Below are positions 1 through 10,327 of a DNA stretch of 40,330 nt, one piece after another. The DNA is from Phycisphaerae bacterium (GTDB lineage: Bacteria; Planctomycetota; Phycisphaerae; Sedimentisphaerales; Sedimentisphaeraceae). The stretch's first letter is position 1, and each line of letters begins with the position of its first letter. The translations under genes were made by a program, and so were the position numbers. Under the pieces are notes generated by a model that saw nothing but the letters and a program-made list of their open reading frames with translations, searched no databases and was not told where the DNA came from. The stretch spans positions 1 to 40,330 of the forward strand of contig WGDE01000070.1 of the NCBI GenBank assembly GCA_015493385.1, read 5' to 3'.

Positions 1-20
1 CTATAAATACTTCAACTTAG

Positions 21-52
21 ATGGAGAGATGTCTCGTCTTTCCATTTTTTTT
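21..52 (+). terminator. Intrinsic terminator of an upstream gene lying outside the window
   Basis: ATGGAGAGA-TGTCTCG-TCTTTCCAT stem-loop (one G:T wobble) followed directly by a T8 run. Confidence 0.7.
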
Positions 53-91
53 GAACTTTAATTGTGGCTAAGAGATTTTGGGGCGATAGCT

Positions 92-2314
92 TTGAAGCAG
101 TTATTTTTTTTGATATTATTAGTTTTTTTTGTTTCTATCGTTAGTGCTGAAGTTGCAGGAGATGCATCTAGCGATCAGTTTCTGATTAACAAAACAATGC
201 TTTTCTCCGACGGAGATCAAAATGTTAGGGTTGTCGCAGCAAAGCAATTGCTCCTTAGCGATAAGACTGCGTCGAGAGAGTTAGTCCTCAAAATTTTAAA
301 CAGTGATACTGATGCTAAGGCTAAGACAGCTATTTTTCTAGCTATTATTGAGAGCGATAATTGGTCCAGAAAAATTCCCAATGCTGACCAGTTAGCAGTT
401 GCTCTTTGCAAGGCGATTACCATCGATGACCAAGAGGTGTCAAATCTAGGTTGTCAGGCCCTATCAATGTTTGATTATAGCCTTGTAGGGCCAACTCTTG
501 TTAAGATAGTTTCTGACGAGTCTAACCCAATTCAGGTTCGGCTCAATGCAATAAATGGACTAAAAGCTTCTCTGCCTAATAGAGATGTTATTCCTGAGCT
601 AGTTAAACTGCTAGACAATTCAAACCCGCAGATATCGCAAGCTGCAGATGAAGCTCTTCAAGAATGGGTTCCGCTTGGTAAGGATAAGAAAATATGGAGG
701 CAGGTTATATCCGACCTCGGTCAAAAGACTCCAGAACAGATTGTTAAAGAAAGACTTCTGCGTCAAGAGGCTAAGCTTAGGCAACTTAATATTGATATGG
801 AGAAAATCAGAGCTGAACATTTAGCCGTTCTAGAAGATTTGTATCAATTTAAAACTGTTAATAATGGCAGAAAAGAGTTTTTGCTTGAGCAACTGCAAAG
901 TTCACAGGCTAAAGTAAGGCTCTGGGCGCTGGATAAAGTTTCTCAGTGGAAAAATTCTACTAAACTACCCGATGAATTTTCCCCTGTTCTCATAGATATG
1001 ATTGCTGATAATAGTTGGCAAGTTCGCTCTTCGGTTGCGGATTTACTTGTATATATGGGAGACATTGCACCAGCAAAGGCTCTTTTGAATCAGCTAAAGA
1101 AGGAACTAAACGATTACGCTGCAATATCAGAGTTAAATGCCCTAAGCGAAGCCTGTTATTATGCTTCTATTTCCAATGGAAAGGTTGTTGTTGATAAGCC
1201 TCTTAGGGTCGCAGCAATAGGAATTGCAGAGTCTTTTTTACAAAGTTCAAATAAGCTCAAAGTTGTGGCGGGAGCAAAATCGTTTGCAAGAATGATAGAG
1301 AAAAATGGGGTTGGTGAGGAAGTTGTTAGCAAAGGTCTCTCTCTTGTAAGAGCGAGTTTTGATAAGGCCGTTTCAAATAATGATGATAAGCTGATACTTG
1401 GCTTGCTAAAGGTTATGGCAGGTTTGTGTCAAGACTCCAATTACTATAGCAGTTTAAGCGCAAAGGTATTTCATGATTCTTTTAGTAAGTATTTAGAGTC
1501 GAAATCTGTTGAGATTAAGATTGCAGCTATGAATGGTTTGATTAACATTGATAGCGCTGCATCCCTTCATAATTTCAAGAATAGCAAGCTATATGAATCT
1601 CCAGATTCTAGAGTTGTTGATACTGTTGTAGCTCTTGCAGGTAAGGTTGGTCAAAGTAGCGATTTAGAGTGGCTAAGTGGTATATTGAGTAAAGATAGTG
1701 ATCGAGCCTGGGATTCAATTTTAAAGATTCTATCTCGTTCTGATGGTCAGGTTATATGGAAGTGGCTAGAGACTTTTGAGAAGATGAAAGTGCCGGTAGA
1801 TAGACAGGTGCAGGTTCTTAATCTATCTGAGAAGAAGTCTGGTTTTGAAGTGAAATCAAAACTTCGTTTGGCAAAAATATATACAGAAAAAGAAGATAAT
1901 TCAATAGCGGCAAAATATTACGAATCTGCCCTTAATCTAGGTCTTGATCCAAAGACCGCTCAAAAGGTGAACCTTGAACTTCTTAAATATTCATTGAGCG
2001 TAGGTGATATCTCCAGAGCAAGCGAGATACTTGCGTGGGAGCTTGGTAGATCTGATATTGTTGTAAGCAAGGGCTATGGGAGGGCTGTTGACTCTTATTT
2101 TACCGATAAATACGTTGATTCTTCTGTAAAGATTGATTTATACAAACGCATCGTGGCAATTAAGGCACCAAGCGAGAGGTTGTCTTGGAAGGAGGCAGTT
2201 GGTCGCTGGAAAATAATAGTAGATGATATAAAAGAGGAAAATGTTAAGTCAAAATCTACTACAGAGAACACATCGCAAGATGCTAACGAGGATGTTCAAA
2301 AGGCTGTCAAATAG
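92..2314 (+). CDS. Exported HEAT-repeat protein with C-terminal TPR-like region
   Basis: ORF 62..2314. TTG at 92 would give MKQLFFLILLVFFVSIVSA, a clean signal peptide, so it is preferred over TTG at 62. Repeated helical HEAT-like units (e.g. VRLNAINGLKASLPNRDVIPELVKLLDNSNPQISQAADEALQEW). Confidence 0.7.
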   Translation: MKQLFFLILLVFFVSIVSAEVAGDASSDQFLINKTMLFSDGDQNVRVVAAKQLLLSDKTASRELVLKILNSDTDAKAKTAIFLAIIESDNWSRKIPNADQLAVALCKAITIDDQEVSNLGCQALSMFDYSLVGPTLVKIVSDESNPIQVRLNAINGLKASLPNRDVIPELVKLLDNSNPQISQAADEALQEWVPLGKDKKIWRQVISDLGQKTPEQIVKERLLRQEAKLRQLNIDMEKIRAEHLAVLEDLYQFKTVNNGRKEFLLEQLQSSQAKVRLWALDKVSQWKNSTKLPDEFSPVLIDMIADNSWQVRSSVADLLVYMGDIAPAKALLNQLKKELNDYAAISELNALSEACYYASISNGKVVVDKPLRVAAIGIAESFLQSSNKLKVVAGAKSFARMIEKNGVGEEVVSKGLSLVRASFDKAVSNNDDKLILGLLKVMAGLCQDSNYYSSLSAKVFHDSFSKYLESKSVEIKIAAMNGLINIDSAASLHNFKNSKLYESPDSRVVDTVVALAGKVGQSSDLEWLSGILSKDSDRAWDSILKILSRSDGQVIWKWLETFEKMKVPVDRQVQVLNLSEKKSGFEVKSKLRLAKIYTEKEDNSIAAKYYESALNLGLDPKTAQKVNLELLKYSLSVGDISRASEILAWELGRSDIVVSKGYGRAVDSYFTDKYVDSSVKIDLYKRIVAIKAPSERLSWKEAVGRWKIIVDDIKEENVKSKSTTENTSQDANEDVQKAVK

Positions 2315-2354
2315 CCACGAAGAATAAAGGTGTTAGTGATTAGTTGTAGCGGCG

Positions 2355-3893
2355 TTATCGTCTTAGATATTGAAGTTCTGGTGGTAGTGATATATTGTTT
2401 CCAAAGTTATCTTCGCCATAGCCATTTTTTGCTAGCAGCTCTATATCTTGCAGTACGCGTTTATCACCCTTAAATCTGACTGTAATATCCGTTATAATAT
2501 CAATTTTGCCTATTGCTAGCATCTTGGCAATCTCTTCTTTTGCTCGTTCAAGTAATGTCTCATCTGTTTGTTTGTGCTCATCAATCTCAAGAGCTTGCTC
2601 GTATATCATAAGGTCACCATTCTCAGATAGTTGCATTACAATATTGTACACAGCGTCCTTAATATTGCCGCATTTGCAGAATTTATTTTCGAGGTCTAGT
2701 CGAACAATCTCTGATGTGAGCCATTTTCTCTTCCTAGCGTTAATATATTCATTAACTCTAAACAATTCGAGTGGAGAGCTCGCATCATACCATTGATTGC
2801 CAAACTCCATCTTTACCTCACTACCGTAGTGAATAGCAATCATTGATACAAGAGTTGATGGACGTACATGGAACCCCCTGTACCTTGGGACGGGAACTTC
2901 TAAAGAGCCAATCTCAGCGTATTTGTGCAGCATATCTTGACATATCTTCTGTGCGCAAATTGTGTATTGTTTAACGTAAGATACTGTGTAGTCTAGTAAA
3001 AACGCCAATAGAGTTACCGGCTTAACTAGGGGCTCGCTATGTCCAGGAGATGGATGCTCGTGGACGCTCATGTGCCGCTCATAATAATGGGCAAATGAAG
3101 TTGCGACCCGCAAAAGATGTAGTACTACACTAATATGTCCACGTAATGTAGGTAGAGATGGGTCTATGTGTTCAGTGTTACTTTTTGACACATATGTGTC
3201 GTAGAGAGACTGTAGGTTGTGAAATTTAAGCTGTAGTGTTCTCAGGTTTTCTTCGCTTATAGGGCTATTTAAATAAGATTTATAGTCCATAGGTCTCTGG
3301 CAATTTGAGATGTTAAGCATTCTTCTGTTAGCAGTCATATTCAAGAATGCTGTTGCGAGTAGTGTCACGATTTTACCAATGTCATTTATCTTGCGCAGAG
3401 CGTTGTCTTGTTCTAGTCTGCCAGATGGGAGAATTTCAAAGTATGCGTCGTCGTTTATTGCTTTATCGCTAATAGGAATATTGAGCAAGTGAGCATTCTT
3501 GACGAGTCTATCGCAAGCTTTTATTAAGACTTTGCCTGTGAAGCTTAGAGTTTGTTCTGTTGCGTTACCAAAATCATGTTCAAGTGGAAGAAGTCTGTAT
3601 TGAGGAAGAACACTTTCGATATGCAAAAGTTCGTAGCATACATCTGAGTAGAGTTTGATGGCAGCCACTAACGATCTGAATTTACACCATCTCTGGTTGT
3701 TCGAAGCTCCGTAAGCATCTAGAAGTTCTTCGGTATGAGTTGATTGGCTAAGCAACTCGCCTAGAAAAGGTCTAGTTAGAATCGCCTTTGGCATGGAGTG
3801 GTTTGCCAGATGTCGCGATATACTCAAAAGAAAACTAGCTCTGCTTGCAATTAAGCTTCTGAATTCCTGTTCATTAATAATGCCTGATGTCAT
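2355..3893 (-). CDS. Large protein with HPr-like (PTS phosphocarrier-like) domain
   Basis: ATG at 3893 (MTSGIINEQ). Internal motif RYRGFHVRPSTLVSMIAIHYGSEV resembles the HPr active-site signature G-x-H-x-R-P-(A/S). Confidence 0.65.
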   Translation of the reverse strand: MTSGIINEQEFRSLIASRASFLLSISRHLANHSMPKAILTRPFLGELLSQSTHTEELLDAYGASNNQRWCKFRSLVAAIKLYSDVCYELLHIESVLPQYRLLPLEHDFGNATEQTLSFTGKVLIKACDRLVKNAHLLNIPISDKAINDDAYFEILPSGRLEQDNALRKINDIGKIVTLLATAFLNMTANRRMLNISNCQRPMDYKSYLNSPISEENLRTLQLKFHNLQSLYDTYVSKSNTEHIDPSLPTLRGHISVVLHLLRVATSFAHYYERHMSVHEHPSPGHSEPLVKPVTLLAFLLDYTVSYVKQYTICAQKICQDMLHKYAEIGSLEVPVPRYRGFHVRPSTLVSMIAIHYGSEVKMEFGNQWYDASSPLELFRVNEYINARKRKWLTSEIVRLDLENKFCKCGNIKDAVYNIVMQLSENGDLMIYEQALEIDEHKQTDETLLERAKEEIAKMLAIGKIDIITDITVRFKGDKRVLQDIELLAKNGYGEDNFGNNISLPPELQYLRR

Positions 3894-4017
3894 TAAAATA
3901 CCCAAAACCAAAATAGAACATGAAAAATTGTATTAATGTTCACAACAATTCAGAATTAGATTATATGGTAAGCTCAAAATTAAACAAGCACTTATTTTAT
4001 ATTGTATTCTCATCCAA

Positions 4018-4458
4018 TTAATGGCTCAATATACTCTCTAGCTTATTGATTCTTTTTTTATACCTGCCGCCTTTGAAGCTAACCTTTAGCCAGTTGTCTA
4101 AAATCTCAAGTAAATCCTCATCAGAAACCATTTCTTGGCCTATAGAGAGCATATTGGCATTATTGTGTTCTTTGCCAAGCCTAGCGCTTTCTTTGTTCCA
4201 TGCAATGGCGCATCTGATGCCAGATATCTTGTTCGCAGCTATTGCTTCGCCATTACCATCTTCTCCCAATAAGATGCCAATATCACATCTTTTGTCAGCA
4301 ACAGCTTGCGCAGCGGGTACTACGAAATCTAGATAGTCACATGAATGGTTAGAGCATGTGCCAAAGTCTTCGATTTCATACCCTTCTTTGAGTAGGAATT
4401 CTCTTGTGAGCTCCTTGTAATCATAACCAGCGTGGTCCGATGCAATAGCGATCTTCAT
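4018..4458 (-). CDS. rpiB: Ribose 5-phosphate isomerase B (RpiB/LacAB family)
   Basis: MKIAIASDHAGYDYKE... IGILLGEDGNGEAIAANKISGIRCAIAWN...EHNNANMLSIG family motifs. ATG at 4458 preferred over the longer ORF start at 4554. Confidence 0.9.
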   Translation of the reverse strand: MKIAIASDHAGYDYKELTREFLLKEGYEIEDFGTCSNHSCDYLDFVVPAAQAVADKRCDIGILLGEDGNGEAIAANKISGIRCAIAWNKESARLGKEHNNANMLSIGQEMVSDEDLLEILDNWLKVSFKGGRYKKRINKLESILSH

Positions 4459-4751
4459 TAATATCTCCATATAATACGGTTTTGTACATATTGCTTCGGC
4501 AATATTCTTTGTATTGTTAAAGATAAATCCCCAAAATAACCATTTCATTTGCAACTCCCTGAAACTTTGGTAATTGAGATGGTAAGGTTAGGGGCTCTAT
4601 TGCTTAAGCTCGGATTTTCATGGATTAAAGATGCATTCTGAGGGTATAATTGATTTGCAGATAGAATCTCTTGAGGGTAAAATAGCCAAAACTATGTTGC
4701 GGTCCTAACAGTGGTATCGGTAGCATATAAATTAGATTTGCAGAGGTATTG

Positions 4752-6860
4752 ATGTCAAAAAAACCTTTTAGGCAAAATCGAGCACCAAATTTAGAAGCTG
4801 GTTTGAGTGATTCGTCATCTAAGATACTAGATTCAAAGACTCCGCATCCTCCGGTCTGTACTAGCGAACAGGCATTCAATGCAATATTAGATTCTATACA
4901 GGATACTGTTGTTCTTCTTGTTAATAAAAATATGGATGTTATTGATTCTTGGATTAGCAAAGAGTTCTTGGAGAGCTGGTCCGGTGAATCCGAGCGACAA
5001 AATAGTTTTGACTGGTTCTTTGATGTCACATCTCTATCTCGTAATAGATTGTTTCAGTCTATCGAGTATGTGTTAAGAGAGGGAGAGCCATTAACATACC
5101 AAGAGAGAGTTTTAAATGGCAGCGATATTATCTTCTTTGAAATTAGTATCTCTGCTATAATCAAAGATGGTAATGTTGTAAGTGCCGTTTGCTATGCTAG
5201 AGATAAATCTAGGGAACACCAAGCATTACAACTCTCAGAATTTCGTATGAGGTTTGAGAGTATCTTGATGAATATGAGTACATACTTCATTGACCTACCA
5301 GCCCAAAAGATTGTAACTGGAATACGTGAAACTCTCAAAGCAATTTCAGAGTTTGTAGGTCTAGATCGGGCTTTTTTATATGAGATAGTAAGTGATGATA
5401 CTGTAGAGTTAAAGATAGAATGGTATAAGCAAGAGTTTGGCCCACTGCAGCAAGATCTTAAGACTATCAGAATGAGTGATGTTCCAACCATCTCATCTAG
5501 GCTCATTAACCTTGAGACTCTATTAATTCATAGTGATGAAGATATTGATGATGAGATGCTTATCGGTCTCTTAAAACGCGAGAATACCAAAACGATGCTT
5601 CTAATTCCAATGACAAGAGACAGTAAGTTGATTGGTTTTCTTGGTTTTGAATCAATGTACGAATATAAGAGGTGGGGCCCTGAGGTTGTCAGTCTATTTA
5701 AATTGGCGACTGAGATTTTATCAAATGTTCTGTCAAGATATGAGGCTCAAAATAATCTACTCAGAAGTGAAGAGCGTTTTAGAGCGGTCTTTGAATCTAC
5801 CGATGATAGGATATTTGTTTGGAGCAAAACGGGGCATTTATTATATGCAAACAAAGCAGGCCTTGCCCATATCGCTCAAGAGAAAGAGGCTGTCTTTGGG
5901 GAGAAGTATTTAGACATTTTCTGCGACAGAGTTGATACTGCCTCGCTCTGGCGTGATAGAGTTAGCCAAGTGCTAAAGTCTGGAAAAATTCTTCATATAC
6001 ACGACCACCTATATGAAGATTCTAAAGAAGAGTGGATAGATTCTACGCTTACACCATTGCTAGCTCAAGACGGAAGTGTTTTTGCTGTCGCAATTATCTC
6101 TCGAGATATAACTGAGAGTGAGAAAATAAAGAATGAGTTAAATGTATATCGAGAAAAAATGATGCGTACCGAGCAGCTAGCATCACTTGGTGTTCTTGGC
6201 GCAACGGTCGCGCATGAGCTCAATCAACCGCTCACCGTTCTTAGATTGTTGACGCAGCAAAGTCTGCGCAGACTTAGAAAGATGGACTTGAAAGATGATG
6301 TAGCGGTAGAAAATCTAAATGATAGCTTATCTGAGTTAGATAATGCTACAAAGATTGTGCAGCGTTTTAGAGAGTTTGCGAGAAAAATGCCTAGAGATGA
6401 AATAGTTCAGATTGATCTTAAGAAAAACCTAGACAAGATAGTTGCATCTCTTATGGCTCTTGCAAAGAGGTCTGGGTTGACAGTTAAAACACAGGGCTTT
6501 TCTGAGCTGCCACCTGTATGGGCGAACAAAGGTGAGCTTGATCAGATATTCTTCGTTATAATTCAAAATGCCATTCAAGCAACTGTTCCAGGCAAGCCCA
6601 ATACCCTCACTATATCTGCCTGTGAATCTAACGGCAGCGTTAAGATTTTATTTAGAGATAGCGGTAAAGGAATTGAAAAAGAGAAATTGCCTAAAATATT
6701 CGAGCCTTTCTTTACGACAAAATCTCCAAAGAATGGAACTGGTCTTGGCCTCTCTATTGTCAAAGACTTGCTTGAGGGCAGAGGTGGAAAGATTGAAGTA
6801 GAGTCGGAACTTGGAATTGGTACTTGCTTTGAAGTTAATTTTCCCGTAAAAGCTGATTAG
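4752..6860 (+). CDS. PAS/GAF-domain sensor histidine kinase
   Basis: PAS-like regions, GAF-like central region, H-box (ATVAHELNQPLTVLRLL), N box (IIQNAIQA), G boxes (FRDSGKGIE, GTGLGLSIVKDLLEGRGG). Confidence 0.92.
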   Translation: MSKKPFRQNRAPNLEAGLSDSSSKILDSKTPHPPVCTSEQAFNAILDSIQDTVVLLVNKNMDVIDSWISKEFLESWSGESERQNSFDWFFDVTSLSRNRLFQSIEYVLREGEPLTYQERVLNGSDIIFFEISISAIIKDGNVVSAVCYARDKSREHQALQLSEFRMRFESILMNMSTYFIDLPAQKIVTGIRETLKAISEFVGLDRAFLYEIVSDDTVELKIEWYKQEFGPLQQDLKTIRMSDVPTISSRLINLETLLIHSDEDIDDEMLIGLLKRENTKTMLLIPMTRDSKLIGFLGFESMYEYKRWGPEVVSLFKLATEILSNVLSRYEAQNNLLRSEERFRAVFESTDDRIFVWSKTGHLLYANKAGLAHIAQEKEAVFGEKYLDIFCDRVDTASLWRDRVSQVLKSGKILHIHDHLYEDSKEEWIDSTLTPLLAQDGSVFAVAIISRDITESEKIKNELNVYREKMMRTEQLASLGVLGATVAHELNQPLTVLRLLTQQSLRRLRKMDLKDDVAVENLNDSLSELDNATKIVQRFREFARKMPRDEIVQIDLKKNLDKIVASLMALAKRSGLTVKTQGFSELPPVWANKGELDQIFFVIIQNAIQATVPGKPNTLTISACESNGSVKILFRDSGKGIEKEKLPKIFEPFFTTKSPKNGTGLGLSIVKDLLEGRGGKIEVESELGIGTCFEVNFPVKAD

Positions 6861-6877
6861 AAATTGGAGAGAAGATC

Positions 6878-7474
6878 ATGACAAGACGACACATTAAGAA
6901 AGTTTTTCTTGTAGACGATGAACCGTCAATCTTGAAGACGCTTGGCAATTCACTCAAAGATATAGGTTGCAAGGTTACCAAGTTTAATGACGCTAGAGAA
7001 TGTTTGAATAATATTGTACGCAACGATTGTGGACTTTTGATTACAGACGTGAATATGCCAGGAATGGATGGCATCACATTGCTCCATGAAGTGAAAAAGG
7101 TGAGGCCGCAACTTCCAGTTTTAATTATCACAGGCTATGGAGATGTCCCTATGGCAGTTGATGCAGTTAAATCTGGAGCGATAGACTTTGTCGAAAAACC
7201 ACTGGATGAAGAAACTTTTATTCCAATAGTAGAGGCAGCGCTCAATATTTCTTACGGACCAGACGGGCAGGGCGATAAGGCGCTGACCACTTCTGAACTG
7301 AAAATTCTTTCTCTTATCTGTGATGGTCACAGTAATAAACAGATGGCAACAATACTCTCTAGAAGTGTTCGTACTGTTGAGAATCACAGGCACAGAATAA
7401 TGAGAAAGCTCAACGTCGATAACGCCGCTGAGCTTGTAAAGATGGCTTTGAAAATGGGAATCCAAGTTGATTAA
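6878..7474 (+). CDS. FixJ/NarL-type response regulator (REC + LuxR HTH)
   Basis: VFLVDDEPSILKTL, LITDVNMPGMDG, ITGYGDVPMAVDAVKSGAIDFVEKP; C-terminal LuxR-type HTH (CDGHSNKQMATILSRSVRTVENHRHRIMRKLNV). 17 nt downstream of the kinase. Confidence 0.94.
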   Translation: MTRRHIKKVFLVDDEPSILKTLGNSLKDIGCKVTKFNDARECLNNIVRNDCGLLITDVNMPGMDGITLLHEVKKVRPQLPVLIITGYGDVPMAVDAVKSGAIDFVEKPLDEETFIPIVEAALNISYGPDGQGDKALTTSELKILSLICDGHSNKQMATILSRSVRTVENHRHRIMRKLNVDNAAELVKMALKMGIQVD

Positions 7475-7499
7475 TCTTTTTACCTAGAGATTAATTTAC

Positions 7500-8243
7500 C
7501 TAGATTAGAGAGTATCCCATATCACTGCGCAAGTCCTTCATATATTTCCAGAGATCCTTGTCTTTGCAAGAGTCTAATATTATTGGGTAGATTATACTAT
7601 TCTCAATAAAAATATGTTCTTTCATTGTAGAGCAAAGATATTCAACAGTAGAAGAAACATTTATTTTAAAATCGTTAATACCATAACTGGCAACATCTCT
7701 AACTAACATAAATAAATCTTCAGTTGCAATGTTAAGGTAGAGATGTTCTGCCTTGACATGTTCAAAAAAGTTTATCTTAGAATAGTTTTTCAATGTTGGA
7801 TACAGCACATCATCTTCAAAATCCATATGCAACTTTGTCTGCGCTAGAGTTCTACTTGCTTCGTAAAGTCTGCGATATTCGTTAGAGGTAGTCTTGATTT
7901 TATCAAATTTTACGATGCCGCTACAAGCCTCTTTTAAGTCTTCAATTATTGCAAAGCTATACTCATGCTCTAATAGTAGATAGCGCATTAAATGATTGCT
8001 AGGTAATTTCTTTCTTGTCAACTCTATTTGATCTTCGACTACACCAGAATTACTAAACTTGTCAAACATTTCATAGAGGTCGCTTACCGCAACTCCAGAC
8101 TCAATTAATCTTCCCTGCGCTTCTGCTAAATCGAGTGGGTCTAGTTTGCTTAGAAAAGTTAACTCAGATTTATTGAGGTCTAATACATTCTCTCTTTCGC
8201 TAACGTTTTTCAATAGTACTGTCAATTTTTCTGTTTTATTCAT
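7500..8243 (-). CDS. DUF438-like / hemerythrin HHE cation-binding domain protein
   Basis: N-terminal LDPLDLAEAQGRLIESGVAVSDLYEM resembles DUF438; spaced H...HxxFEDDVLYP, HVKAEH and EHIFIENSIIYPI residues typical of HHE domains. Confidence 0.72.
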   Translation of the reverse strand: MNKTEKLTVLLKNVSERENVLDLNKSELTFLSKLDPLDLAEAQGRLIESGVAVSDLYEMFDKFSNSGVVEDQIELTRKKLPSNHLMRYLLLEHEYSFAIIEDLKEACSGIVKFDKIKTTSNEYRRLYEASRTLAQTKLHMDFEDDVLYPTLKNYSKINFFEHVKAEHLYLNIATEDLFMLVRDVASYGINDFKINVSSTVEYLCSTMKEHIFIENSIIYPIILDSCKDKDLWKYMKDLRSDMGYSLI

Positions 8244-8381
8244 AATCGTTCTCCATTGTAATTATTACTACAAGGATATACGAGAAACATCAGCGAGTGT
8301 GCAGAGAATTATGAGTATAAACCACATTTCCTTCGAGACAAATTATGAGATTAGAAATTTTAGAGGGGCTAATTTCCTCTG

Positions 8382-9380
8382 CTAGATGCTGTCTAGGTCA
8401 AATGAGTATTTAGACGTTTCTAGAACCTTTAGATTCTTACAAAAGGAGTAAATATCTTTTGGTAAAGGGCTTATGTATTTTACGTCTTGGTTGGTTATCG
8501 GGTGTTTAAACCCAAGCTGCCAAGAATGAAGTGCAACTCTATTGATAATAGAGGGCGTTTGTGATTCTTGATTTTTATATTCACTATTTTTTCCGCCATA
8601 GAGAATATCTGCAACAATAGGATTACCTATATGGGATAGATGGCATCTTATCTGATGAGTCCGGCCAGTTTTTAGAATTATCTTTACAAGAGAGAAATTT
8701 TCATACTCTTGGACAACGTCCCATAAGCTGAGTGCGTACTTGCCGTCCTCAGAAACAACTTGCCGCTCAAGTCCGCCGGGGTGCTGCATTAGAGGAGCTT
8801 CTATCTCGCCAGTTTTCTGAGGTAATTTTCCATGCACTAAAGCGAGGTATATTTTTTGGGTTTCTCTGCTTGCAAATTGGTCTGCTATTTTTTGAGCATA
8901 CTCAGATTTTTTTGCAAACACTATCGTCCCGCTCGTTTCTTTATCGAGTCGATGCACAACCATTGGCTTGTATTGGTCTGCGATAGAAAAGTTTGTGTTG
9001 GCATGATGCAACAGGGCGTTTAATAACGTTTCTCTTGGATTGCCCCTTGCTGGATGTACAATTATCCCTGGCTGCTTGTTGATTACTATTAACGCATCAT
9101 CTTCAGCTATTATATCTATCGGCAAATCGTCTGCGACTAACTCTCTATCTGGTAAGTAGAATTCTACGACATCTCCGCCTCGCAATTTCCTTGATGGCTT
9201 TGACTTGATTGAATTAACAAGTATCTCTTGGCCCTTTATGATGCGTTGCATCTTCGCTCGGCTGAGATTGCCAAACCTAGCGCAGAGATAGTTGTCTAGT
9301 CTAATCGATTTGTAGTTGCCGCTGACTGTTATCTTAAGATGCTCGCCGGCTCTAAACTCGTTGTGGTCAAAATGCGCCAT
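8382..9380 (-). CDS. RluA-family 23S rRNA pseudouridine synthase
   Basis: S4-like N-terminus (IRLDNYLCARFGNLSRAKMQRIIKGQEILVN), catalytic VHRLDKETSGTIVFAK, KTGRTHQIRCHLSHIGNPIVADILYG. Confidence 0.94.
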   Translation of the reverse strand: MAHFDHNEFRAGEHLKITVSGNYKSIRLDNYLCARFGNLSRAKMQRIIKGQEILVNSIKSKPSRKLRGGDVVEFYLPDRELVADDLPIDIIAEDDALIVINKQPGIIVHPARGNPRETLLNALLHHANTNFSIADQYKPMVVHRLDKETSGTIVFAKKSEYAQKIADQFASRETQKIYLALVHGKLPQKTGEIEAPLMQHPGGLERQVVSEDGKYALSLWDVVQEYENFSLVKIILKTGRTHQIRCHLSHIGNPIVADILYGGKNSEYKNQESQTPSIINRVALHSWQLGFKHPITNQDVKYISPLPKDIYSFCKNLKVLETSKYSFDLDSI

Positions 9381-10327
9381 TACTTTAGATTATCTACTGG
9401 TATTGAGAAGAATGTTGCGTTGTCTCTTTTTTTGCCAACGAGTTTGTTCTCTGCGCATAGCTTCTTGGTTATAGACTTTGCTTCTTCTATATCTATTCCA
9501 AGTGTAGCAACAATATCATCTACGCAGCAAGGGTGTCTCTTAATCATCTCTAGAATATTATTTGCGGTATCGCCGCCTGATGAAGTTAGTCCCTTCTTTG
9601 AGAAGTCAGCAATAACCTCGGCGCCTCTGGAGATTTTCTCCGCGATTTTCTCCAACTCACTAAGCGCCACCATCTCGACACCATCTTCTACCGTTGGCCG
9701 AACTGCGGTGTTGAGTTGTATTTTGTCAGGTTTGATTTTGTCTATGATGGAAATCATCTTTTGGATTTGTTCTTCTGAAGTGTTGCGGTCTTTGATTAGA
9801 AAAATCTCTAGCCATATTTCTCCGCTGTAACTATCGGAGAAATCAATCATTCCCTGCACGAATTTATCAAAAGAGATATTGCTGTTTGGCCTGTTGATAT
9901 CTTCAAATGTTTTCTCGTCACCCGCATCGAGTGATGGCAGTATTATATCTGCCTTAGCTAAAGCAGCGGCAACCTTTTTATTCCAGAGCAGAGTTCCATT
10001 TGTTATTACTGCCACAGGAATATCGCAGATTGATTTTATGCGTTCGATAAGCTCGCCAAGTTTGCTATGCAGAGTTGGTTCGCCGCTACCGCTTAATGTT
10101 ATATAATCAATTTTGTCGCAGCTCTTGAGTTTTTTCTCTAGCTCGGTAAGGACATCGTCAATATCAACGAAGCTAGAGAGCGTCTCTGTTGTTGGAGCAT
10201 CTAGCCCGAGTTGGCAGTACACACAATTTTGAGTGCATGATTTCATCGGTATGATATCAAGCCCAAGGCTGTAGCCAAGTCTTCTCGATGGTACTGGGCC
10301 GAAGATATAGTTTGTTTTCTTATTCAT
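9380..10327 (-). CDS. Radical SAM protein (COG0731-like) with C-terminal winged-helix-like region
   Basis: FGPVPSRRLGYSLGLDIIPMKSCTQNCVYCQLG contains CxxxCxxC (CTQNCVYC). Confidence 0.88.
   Translation of the reverse strand: MNKKTNYIFGPVPSRRLGYSLGLDIIPMKSCTQNCVYCQLGLDAPTTETLSSFVDIDDVLTELEKKLKSCDKIDYITLSGSGEPTLHSKLGELIERIKSICDIPVAVITNGTLLWNKKVAAALAKADIILPSLDAGDEKTFEDINRPNSNISFDKFVQGMIDFSDSYSGEIWLEIFLIKDRNTSEEQIQKMISIIDKIKPDKIQLNTAVRPTVEDGVEMVALSELEKIAEKISRGAEVIADFSKKGLTSSGGDTANNILEMIKRHPCCVDDIVATLGIDIEEAKSITKKLCAENKLVGKKRDNATFFSIPVDNLK

Noticed and set aside
4625-5029. 134-aa minus-strand ORF overlapping the kinase start
   Set aside because: Antisense to the histidine kinase N-terminus; no recognisable domain.
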